This document shows positions 58,510 to 64,000 of a stretch of 64,000 nt of DNA, piece by piece. The notes beneath the pieces were generated by a model. It was not told the origin of the DNA. It saw only the letters and a program-made list of their open reading frames with translations, and made no database searches. Origin of the DNA: JASHSH01 sp036490215 (GTDB lineage: Bacteria > Pseudomonadota > Alphaproteobacteria > Rhodospirillales > Magnetospirillaceae); contig DASXEH010000055.1 in assembly GCA_036490215.1 (NCBI GenBank), positions 1-64,000 on the forward strand. The letters run 5' to 3'. The position numbers and the translations under genes are program-made. Every line of letters begins with the position of its first letter. Position 1 is the first letter of the stretch.

Positions 58510-59496
58510 TTAGGTTTCACGCTTCACATCGCGCGCGGCTTTGTCTTCACGCAGCCCGTGAAACCGCCCTTGCCGAACCAATCCATCGCGCGTGAAATCG
58601 GCGAATCCGATCTGCGCCACCAAATCAGGTTTCAGCCAATGCGCACGGCGCGCGATCTCCCGCGGTGGTTCATTGGAGAATGGCGAGCGCCGCGCGGCGA
58701 GTTTGGCAAAGCGTCGCGACAAACTCTGAAGAATCTCCTGGGAAAAACCGCTGCCGACCTTGCCGGCGTAACGCAGGCCGTCTTTGTCGTTGAGTCCCAC
58801 TAGGATCGATGCGAAAGCACGGTCCCGGTCCGAATCTTCCCAGCCGCCGATCACGAATTCCTGCTCATGGCTGCATTTGATCTTCAACCAGCCATGACCG
58901 CGGCCACTGCGATAAGGCGCGTCAATCGGCTTGGCGATGATGCCTTCGAACCCCTTCTCGCACAGTGTCTCGAAAAGCTCCTGACCGCGGGAGCGGATGT
59001 GTTCCGTATAGCGGATCGCACCGTTACGGCCCATCGGCGCGAGAAGGGCCTTGAGGCGCGCCTTGCGGTCCAGGAGCGGCAGGGCGCGAATATCCTGGCC
59101 TGCATCGACCAGAAAATCGAAGGCGCAAAAGATCAATTCGCCTTTGCCATCGGTCAGGGCCTCCTGCAGCGCGCCGAAGTCGCTGCGACCTTCATCATCG
59201 ACGACGACGATTTCCCCGTCGACTAGCGCGCCATTGAAGTCGTGACCCGCCGCCGCTTCGGCCAAGGAACGGAAGCGGTGGGTCCAGTCGAGGCCGCCGC
59301 GCGTGTAGACGCGGACATCGCTTCCGGCTGCGGCCAGCAAAGCGCGATAGCCATCGAACTTGACCTCGAATAACCAATCAGAACCGCCCGGCACTTCATC
59401 GACCAAATCCGTCAGCTGAGGTTCAAGGAATCGTGGCCTTCCGATCTTCTTCTTCGCCGCCTTGGCCGACGCGTTTCTGTGGCGATGTTGAGGCAT
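58510..59496 (-). CDS. Stand-alone ATP-dependent DNA ligase domain of LigD
   Basis: The protein has 328 residues from ATG 59496 (leader MPQHRHRNAS, as in the PE-POL protein). The adenylation domain has the nucleophile K46 in WLFEVKFDGYR, then VDGEIVVVDDEGRSDFGAL, EGIIAKPIDAPYRSGRG and WLKIKCSHEQEFVIGGW. The C-terminal OB fold includes KVGSGFSQEILQSLSRRF and LKPDLVAQIGFADFTRDG. It seals breaks held by Ku. PE and POL are absent here and lie at 45314-46921, so the LigD activities are split over two genes with Ku between. Confidence 0.94.
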   Translation of the reverse strand: MPQHRHRNASAKAAKKKIGRPRFLEPQLTDLVDEVPGGSDWLFEVKFDGYRALLAAAGSDVRVYTRGGLDWTHRFRSLAEAAAGHDFNGALVDGEIVVVDDEGRSDFGALQEALTDGKGELIFCAFDFLVDAGQDIRALPLLDRKARLKALLAPMGRNGAIRYTEHIRSRGQELFETLCEKGFEGIIAKPIDAPYRSGRGHGWLKIKCSHEQEFVIGGWEDSDRDRAFASILVGLNDKDGLRYAGKVGSGFSQEILQSLSRRFAKLAARRSPFSNEPPREIARRAHWLKPDLVAQIGFADFTRDGLVRQGRFHGLREDKAARDVKRET

Positions 59497-59623
59497 GGAC
59501 GAATCCCGTTGCATGAATACCACGTCTTCAACGGCGCGCCGAACGGGTCGATTCCGCGGCTCGAAGTGCTTTCATATCACGTAGATTTTTGATTTCCGGA
59601 GCGGCGGAACGAGGGGACCTCTT

Positions 59624-59947
59624 ATGCGTTTCCAATTAACGGCCGAAACCATTGGAGCTGAGGGTCTGATGACTTATTTCGTTTGCACGAATATCGCGAC
59701 CTGCGAGCGGCTGGAGAAGCCCTTTCCCACATCGATGGAGGCGCTCGACTTCGCGGCGCTCAACAGCGACGTCGAGACCCAACAGATCGCCATCATCGAC
59801 GACCATGGCCAGTCGGTCGTCACCCGTGACAGAATAGCCCAGCGCGCCCGCGAATTGGGCCGCGACTTGCCGCGGTACTCGACCACCGAAGACTATGACA
59901 AGGAGAGATTGGAACCGAAACGCGACGCGACCGAAGATGACGCATGA
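59624..59947 (+). CDS. Hypothetical protein
   Basis: The protein has 107 residues from ATG 59624, with GAGGGG eight bases upstream; ATG 59669 (MTYFVCTNIATC) is an alternative. It is soluble and acidic at the C-terminus (KRDATEDDA) with a charged helix RDRIAQRARELGRDLPRYS. No family is recognised. It is divergent from the ligase gene. Confidence 0.6.
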   Translation: MRFQLTAETIGAEGLMTYFVCTNIATCERLEKPFPTSMEALDFAALNSDVETQQIAIIDDHGQSVVTRDRIAQRARELGRDLPRYSTTEDYDKERLEPKRDATEDDA

Positions 59948-59948
59948 A

Positions 59949-59978
59949 CGAGCTTCGCTTCAGGTCCGCGGCCGCAGA
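59949..59978. repeat. Short dispersed repeat, copy 2
   Basis: It matches 6685-6714 with about three mismatches (CGAGCTTC to CCGCGGCCGCAGA). It begins directly after the stop of the hypothetical gene. Confidence 0.5.
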
Positions 59979-60046
59979 GGGGGGAAGGTCGATCTCGTTG
60001 TCGGAGCAGTTATCTCCGTCTGCGATTTCAACCTTCCCTGGCCACG

Positions 60047-60583
60047 CTATGCGTTAGCAGAGACCGGCTCGCCTTGACGCAAATGGTGGCCGGTAAAGCT
60101 ACGGGTCTGGGGCGCCGGCAGATCGCCGGATTTGAAATCGGCGAGAAGCTGTTCCTTCCTTTGCGCGATCTGCTGACCGAGTTGCTCGATGTCGAGCCCC
60201 GCCTCGCGCGCCTGCGCGAACATCCCTTCCGACCGCTGTTCCTCCTCGTGGACATGGTGCTTGATCAACTCGGAGAGCACTTTGACCTTGGCGGCATAGA
60301 ACTCGTTGTCAGGTGACGCCTCCAGAAGCTCGGCAATGATCACCTTGGCGCCATCGTGTTCGACATAAGCCTCGTGAACTGTATCGTCTTCGATCGCGCC
60401 CGCGCATGCGGGATAGAAAATTTCTTCCTCAACCATCGTATGAACAACCAGCTCGGTGCAGATTTCCTTCACGAGGTTGGTCTTGGTCCGGGAGTCTTTG
60501 GTCTTCTCGAACTTTTCGAAGAGTCCTTCCACTTTGCGGTGGTCAGCCTTCAGCAAGGCGATGGCATCGTTTTTCTCGGACAT
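60047..60583 (-). CDS. Hemerythrin HHE-domain protein
   Basis: The protein has 178 residues from ATG 60583, with GAGGA eight bases upstream. Di-iron His/Glu ligands are spread over ALLKADHRKVEGLFEKFE, ELVVHTMVEEEIFYPACA, VEHDGAKVIIAEL and LIKHHVHEEEQ, giving a four-helix HHE bundle. Such proteins sense or bind oxygen, nitric oxide or iron. The C-terminal 50 residues are polar and unstructured. It fits the stress character of this block. Confidence 0.92.
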   Translation of the reverse strand: MSEKNDAIALLKADHRKVEGLFEKFEKTKDSRTKTNLVKEICTELVVHTMVEEEIFYPACAGAIEDDTVHEAYVEHDGAKVIIAELLEASPDNEFYAAKVKVLSELIKHHVHEEEQRSEGMFAQAREAGLDIEQLGQQIAQRKEQLLADFKSGDLPAPQTRSFTGHHLRQGEPVSANA

Positions 60584-60685
60584 GGTTCCGATCCTCATCT
60601 GGAGTTTGGTTACTAAGGAACGGACCTGGCGCGACCCAGTTCCAGATTTTTATTGGTGCGAAGCAGCTACTAGCTGCCGGCGAAG

Positions 60686-60757
60686 GATTCGAAACTTAGA
60701 GTCTGTGATGCTCACTGCCAGAATTGGATATGCTCGATGTTATCGAGTGGTGCTTTT
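60686..60757. repeat. Diverged direct repeat, right copy
   Basis: GATTCG, then ACTTAGA, then CCAGAATTGGATATGC to TTATCGAG and GGTGCTTT, in the same order and orientation as 43170-43240. The conserved core is 60718-60757. It sits about 170 bases inside the tRNA-Gly fragment. Confidence 0.7.
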
Positions 60758-60928
60758 GGGTGCTGCGATTTCGGAGTCGGCTGTTTGCCGAGCGAGTAAG
60801 AATCCTGTTCCAAAATGTCCCAAGACATTCGGTAAACAGAGGACAAGTCGGCAGCTATCGGTAAATGTAAGAGGCTGATTTCAAAGAGCCGTCTAGCTAA
60901 GCCCTTGAATATCAAGAGGCTAAAAACA

Positions 60929-60974
60929 CCTTCCTAAGCTTATGGCGAGGGTTCGATTCCCGTCACCCGCTCCA
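60929..60974 (+). pseudogene. 3' half of a tRNA-Gly-like gene
   Basis: It starts in an anticodon loop (CCTTCCTAAGC, anticodon UCC). Next comes the T-arm GAGGG-TTCGATT-CCC, acceptor CACCCGCT and CCA, matching bacterial tRNA-Gly 3' halves. No acceptor/D-arm half (GCGGGTG, TAGCTCAATGG) occurs in the 340 bases upstream. The CCA end points to the right of the window. The rest of 60584-61035 shows no gene. Confidence 0.8.
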
Positions 60975-61035
60975 GCAAAATCACGCGTCTTCTCGAGTTC
61001 GGGGTTCTGTCCTCGCCGATATGCTGGCCGAACGC

Positions 61036-61635
61036 CTACATTTGGCCAAGTCGCCAGGCGCGGGCGAGCAGTTCGTCGAGCGTCATGACATCGGCGATGT
61101 ATTTCATATTCTCAAGCGAGGCATGGTGCAGTTCGTCGCGGCCGGCAGAGCAGGCGTCGGCCACCACGGCAACCTCATAACCTGCATCGGCGGCGTGACG
61201 CACGGTGGTTTCCACGACCGAATTGGTGGAAACCCCGGCGATCACCAGCTGCTCTGCGTTCAGCGCGCGCAGCGTTTCTTCCAAGTTCGTTCCGTAGAAG
61301 GCGTTGACCCGGTTGTGCCTGATCACCGTTTCGCCTTGCACTGGGCCCAGGCCTTCGTGGAATTCCGCGCCCCAGCTACCGTCGACCATCGAATTGTTGG
61401 CGACGACGTCGCGGAAGATTTTACAGTTCTGGATCACGTCGGTGTGACCAGCGGCGAAAGCGATCCGGACATGGACGATGGCAATGCCATCGCGCCGCGC
61501 CGCAGCCAACATCGCGGCGCCTTTGACGCGGACCCGGCTCCGGCTGTCGCTGCCTTCGGCCACACCCACCTTGATGTTGCCGCGTTCGTGCAGAACCTCG
61601 TTCTGGTAGTGCAGCGGCAAAAGGACCGTGCTCAT
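61036..61635 (-). CDS. Isochorismatase-fold protein lacking the canonical catalytic residues
   Basis: The protein has 199 residues; ATG 61633-61635 has GGGG five bases upstream. The fold is clear (VLLPLHYQNEVLHERG and AGVSTNSVVETTVRHAADAG). The usual catalytic Asp (xDxQ) is His in PLHYQ, the Lys is Arg in VIRHNRVNAF, and the Cys of the TxxCV motif is Val in STNSVVET. It may be a non-catalytic or altered-mechanism member. It is divergent from an aldehyde dehydrogenase. Confidence 0.85.
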   Translation of the reverse strand: MSTVLLPLHYQNEVLHERGNIKVGVAEGSDSRSRVRVKGAAMLAAARRDGIAIVHVRIAFAAGHTDVIQNCKIFRDVVANNSMVDGSWGAEFHEGLGPVQGETVIRHNRVNAFYGTNLEETLRALNAEQLVIAGVSTNSVVETTVRHAADAGYEVAVVADACSAGRDELHHASLENMKYIADVMTLDELLARAWRLGQM

Positions 61636-61764
61636 CTTCACCCCTTTTCGATGGTCTCCTGGTCTAGCGGATGGGCGGGTGTGCGTTCAAGGAAATCGGA
61701 ACCTCCCCACGTTACTTGAAGTATAAAAAATTCTGATTTTCGTCGAAAAAGGGCTATATTTATC

Positions 61765-61772
61765 TGTATACA
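61765..61772. promoter_or_regulatory. Short palindrome in the divergent promoter region
   Basis: TGTATACA lies in an AT-rich stretch (61715-61775) between the isochorismatase-fold gene and the aldehyde dehydrogenase. TTGTATACAA-like cores are common GntR sites, but no regulator gene is adjacent in the window. Confidence 0.3.
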
Positions 61773-61848
61773 ACGTGCTTCGCGAACTGGCGGGGGCCCG
61801 GGCGCGACGACCGTCTTCGAGACCGACTTTCACAGGGGAGAATTCAGG

Positions 61849-63324
61849 ATGAGCGGGAAGCCTTGGGAGATCGTTGACAAAGTACCAACCTACAAACTTT
61901 TCATCGACGGCAAGTGGGTCCAATCGTCTCGCAATTCGGTGGTGGACGATTTTAATCCCACCAATGGCGAGCTCTTTGCCCGGATTCAGCAGGCTGGTCC
62001 TGAAGAAGTCGAGGCCGCGCTGGCTTCGGCGTATCGCGCCAAAGATACTTGGGGCAATAGCCTGGTGGCCGAGCGCGCCGGTGTGCTGCTCAAGGCCGCC
62101 GATGTTCTGGCATCGCGGGTCGACGAAATCCGCGAAGTGTTGATCGACGAATCGGGTTCGACTTTCGGGAAGTCGATGTTCGAGGTGTTCTATTGCATCG
62201 ACCTGCTGCGCAGCGCGGCCGGCGATGCACGCCATGTGTTCGGCGAAACCATGCCGATGACCCAGCCCGGCCAGCTCTCGATGACTGTGCGCCGGCCGCT
62301 TGGCGTGATCGCAGGCATCGCGCCCTTCAATGCGCCCTTCCTTCTGGCGCTGAAGAAGGTTGCCCTGGCACTCGCGGCAGGCAACACCTTCGTGCTGAAG
62401 CCGTCGGAAGAGACGCCGGTTACCGGCCTCAAGATCGCCGAAATCTTCGAAGCAGCCGGCTTGCCGGCGGGTGTGCTGAACGTGATCCCCGGCCCGGCTT
62501 CGGAAGTCGGTGCCAAACTGGTGAGCGATCCGCGCGTGCGCATGATCACCTTCACCGGCTCGACCAAAACCGGCCATTATCTGGCTGTGGAAGCCGCCAA
62601 GAACCGCAAGAAGTTCACCCTCGAACTTGGCGGGAAGAGCCCGCTGATCGTGCTCAAGGATGCGGATATCGACTATGCGGTGAACGCCGCGGCCTTCGGC
62701 ATCTACTTCCATCAGGGCCAGGTGTGCATGGCCAATTCGAAGGTGATCGTCGAGGAGCCGCTCTACGACCAGTTCTGCGAGAAGTTCGTCAAGAAGACCC
62801 AGACCGTCAAAGTAGGCGATCCCCACCAGCCCGACACGGTGATCGGGCCGCTGATCCGCAAGAACCAATGCGGCTTCATCGACGGTCATATCGAGGACGC
62901 CAAGCAGAAGGGCGCCAAAGTGTTGACCGGCGGTACCCACAAGGATCAGTTCTACAGCCCCACCGTGCTTGCGGGTGTCAGCGACGATATGCGCGTCTAT
63001 CACGAGGAAAGCTTCGGCCCGGTCGTCTCGATCATCAAAGCCAAGGATTCCGAGGATGCGCTGCGCATCGCCAACGACACCTCCTACGGCCTGTCGTCGG
63101 GTGTGATCACCAACGATATGCAGAAGGCGTTCGACCTCTCCATGCGCATCGAAGCCGGCATGGTGCATATCAATGATTGCACCGTGGCCGATGAGCCGCA
63201 TGTCCCGTTCGGCGGCGTCAAGAATAGCGGCGTCGGACGAGAAGGCGGCCGCTATTCGATGGACGAGATGACCGAGCTCAAGTGGATCACGGTGCAGATG
63301 GGGCAGCGCCAGTTCCCGTTCTGA
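61849..63324 (+). CDS. NAD(P)-dependent aldehyde dehydrogenase (benzaldehyde/vanillin dehydrogenase-like)
   Basis: The protein has 491 residues, with GGGGAG before ATG 61849. It has PLGVIAGIAPFNAPFLLALK, the cofactor loop ITFTGSTKTGHYLAV, the general base Glu in FTLELGGKSPLIVL, the nucleophile Cys in YFHQGQVCMANSKVIVEE and EESFGPVVSIIKA. It is complete and conserved. The VCMANSKVIVEE type of active-site loop occurs in aromatic aldehyde dehydrogenases; the substrate is uncertain. It ends in a hairpin shared with the convergent Liv-type ATPase gene. Confidence 0.93.
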   Translation: MSGKPWEIVDKVPTYKLFIDGKWVQSSRNSVVDDFNPTNGELFARIQQAGPEEVEAALASAYRAKDTWGNSLVAERAGVLLKAADVLASRVDEIREVLIDESGSTFGKSMFEVFYCIDLLRSAAGDARHVFGETMPMTQPGQLSMTVRRPLGVIAGIAPFNAPFLLALKKVALALAAGNTFVLKPSEETPVTGLKIAEIFEAAGLPAGVLNVIPGPASEVGAKLVSDPRVRMITFTGSTKTGHYLAVEAAKNRKKFTLELGGKSPLIVLKDADIDYAVNAAAFGIYFHQGQVCMANSKVIVEEPLYDQFCEKFVKKTQTVKVGDPHQPDTVIGPLIRKNQCGFIDGHIEDAKQKGAKVLTGGTHKDQFYSPTVLAGVSDDMRVYHEESFGPVVSIIKAKDSEDALRIANDTSYGLSSGVITNDMQKAFDLSMRIEAGMVHINDCTVADEPHVPFGGVKNSGVGREGGRYSMDEMTELKWITVQMGQRQFPF

Positions 63325-63335
63325 CCGCAAGCTTT

Positions 63336-63367
63336 GGGCGGTCCGGCGCTAATGCGCCAGGCCGCCC
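63336..63367. terminator. Bidirectional terminator hairpin
   Basis: GGGCGGTCCGGCGC and GCGCCAGGCCGCCC pair at 12 of 14 positions (one of the rest can be G-U on one strand) around TAAT. It lies between two convergent genes and overlaps the stop of the ATPase gene. Confidence 0.65.
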
Positions 63368-64000
63368 AGATAGCTCGCCCGCACATGCGGGTCGGTCTTG
63401 AGATCGGCCGGCGAACCTTCCACGGTGATCCGGCCGTTTTCCATTACATAGCCATAGTCGGCGATGTTGAGCGTGCCCATCAGGTCCTGCTCGACGATCA
63501 GAATCGAATGACCGTCGTCGCGGATGGTCTTGATGGTGTCGAACATCTGCGCAGCCACCTGAGGCGCGAGGCCCAAACTGGGCTCATCGAGCAACAGCAG
63601 GCTCGGTTCCGACATCATACCGCGCGCCAGAGCCAGCATCTGTTGCTCGCCGCCCGACAGCGCGCCGGCCGATTGCCGCCGCCGCTCGCGCAGCTTGGGA
63701 AACATGGCGTACATCTTCTCGAAGCGCGCCGCCCGGCCCTTACGGGCCCGCGGCGTGTACGCGCCGAGAAGCAGATTCTCTTCCACCGAAAGATCGGGAA
63801 ACACTAACCGTCCCTCGGGCACCAAGGCCATGCCGGCCGCCACCCGTTGGTCCGGCCCTGTGCGATCCATGGGATTGCCCGCGAACAGCAGCGTTCCAGC
63901 AGTATGCATAAGCACGCCGGCGATCGTGCGCATCAGCGTCGTCTTGCCGGCGCCGTTGCTGCCGAGCAAGGCGGTGATCGAGCCCTTGCGCACCGTGATC
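63349..64000 (-). CDS. Branched-chain-type ABC ATP-binding protein (LivF-like), 5' end outside window
   Basis: About 217 residues are visible and the frame is open at the right edge; the GTG at 63993 is an internal Val, not the start. It has Walker A LGSNGAGKTTLMRTIAG, GMALVPEGRLVFPDLSVEEN, signature LSGGEQQMLALARGMM and Walker B LLLLDEPSLGLAPQ. It is probably the last gene of a second Liv-type importer operon reading leftwards from outside the window. Confidence 0.93.
   Translation of the reverse strand, partial: ITVRKGSITALLGSNGAGKTTLMRTIAGVLMHTAGTLLFAGNPMDRTGPDQRVAAGMALVPEGRLVFPDLSVEENLLLGAYTPRARKGRAARFEKMYAMFPKLRERRRQSAGALSGGEQQMLALARGMMSEPSLLLLDEPSLGLAPQVAAQMFDTIKTIRDDGHSILIVEQDLMGTLNIADYGYVMENGRITVEGSPADLKTDPHVRASYLGGLAH

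Noticed and set aside
61687..63330. 547-codon minus-strand frame opposite the aldehyde dehydrogenase
   Set aside because: The aldehyde dehydrogenase has all catalytic motifs; the antisense frame has none and runs across its promoter.
1..64000. CRISPR array, complete prophage or intact insertion sequence
   Set aside because: No regularly spaced direct repeats, phage structural genes, integrase or transposase reading frames were recognised; the only mobility hints are the tRNA fragments, the diverged repeats and the gene relics.

Overview
The window is a GC-rich, gene-dense chromosomal segment. It looks like a metabolically versatile soil or rhizosphere alphaproteobacterium (Rhizobiales or Rhodospirillales type). 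Signs of this are many ABC importers with catabolic genes, an HWE-type histidine kinase fused to CheB/CheR, Ku/LigD end joining, a fused indolepyruvate:ferredoxin oxidoreductase and DUF3175/DUF4142/MgtC stress genes. No complete RNA gene, phage or intact insertion sequence was found. The organism is inferred from gene content only.

Region 1 (1-10.2 kb): the 5' part of a GMC oxidoreductase diverges from a LysR regulator. Then come the 3' relic of an SDR gene, an Lrp/AsnC regulator with an AT-rich palindromic control region, and a divergent fused indolepyruvate:ferredoxin oxidoreductase. A minus-strand operon follows, with a GntR/FCD regulator (TTG start), a GlcD-like FAD 2-hydroxyacid dehydrogenase and an LldD-like FMN 2-hydroxyacid dehydrogenase.

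Region 2 (10.4-19.0 kb): a divergent sugar-type ABC operon holds two permeases, a binding protein and a double ATPase. The second permease is fused to a strictosidine-synthase/SMP-30-like propeller, and a second propeller gene follows. Fumarylacetoacetase-family hydratase/hydrolase and SDR genes close the operon. A TGGTCTGACCA palindrome sits between the two divergent operons. This set suggests an unassigned sugar-acid or lactone pathway ending in 2-hydroxyacids.

Region 3 (19.0-25.6 kb): a patch of gene relics (Lrp tail, a possible chemoreceptor fragment, a ligase tail) precedes a large CheB-CheR-PAS-HWE kinase gene. Two paralogous small proteins flank the kinase. A LacI regulator follows.

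Region 4 (25.6-32.4 kb): a LacI-type palindrome precedes an operon with an NMT1/THI5-like ABC importer, a nucleoside hydrolase, an amidohydrolase and an isopenicillin-N-synthase-like 2-oxoglutarate oxygenase. This is a candidate nucleoside or nucleobase catabolic system.

Region 5 (32.6-43.0 kb): a minus-strand trio (2-aminobenzoate-CoA-ligase-like, alpha/beta hydrolase, NicX-like ring-cleavage dioxygenase) diverges from a Liv-type ABC operon with a metallo-beta-lactamase-fold enzyme and a TetR regulator. It is probably an N-(hetero)aromatic catabolic module.

Region 6 (43.05-60.97 kb): an accessory-looking block lies between two tRNA 3'-half fragments, Leu-like on the left and Gly-like on the right. 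Both start at the anticodon loop and both CCA ends point outward. A diverged direct repeat lies just inside each end. The block carries a PfpI/DJ-1 protein, DUF3175, DUF4142, a split LigD system (PE-POL and LIG in separate genes with a shared leader), Ku, a PaoABC-like periplasmic aldehyde oxidoreductase, a TPP-dependent oxidase/acetolactate-synthase-like enzyme, MgtC, a three-subunit gluconate-dehydrogenase-like complex and a hemerythrin protein.

Region 7 (61-64 kb): an isochorismatase-fold protein lacking the usual catalytic residues diverges from an aldehyde dehydrogenase. A partial Liv-type ATPase runs off the right edge.
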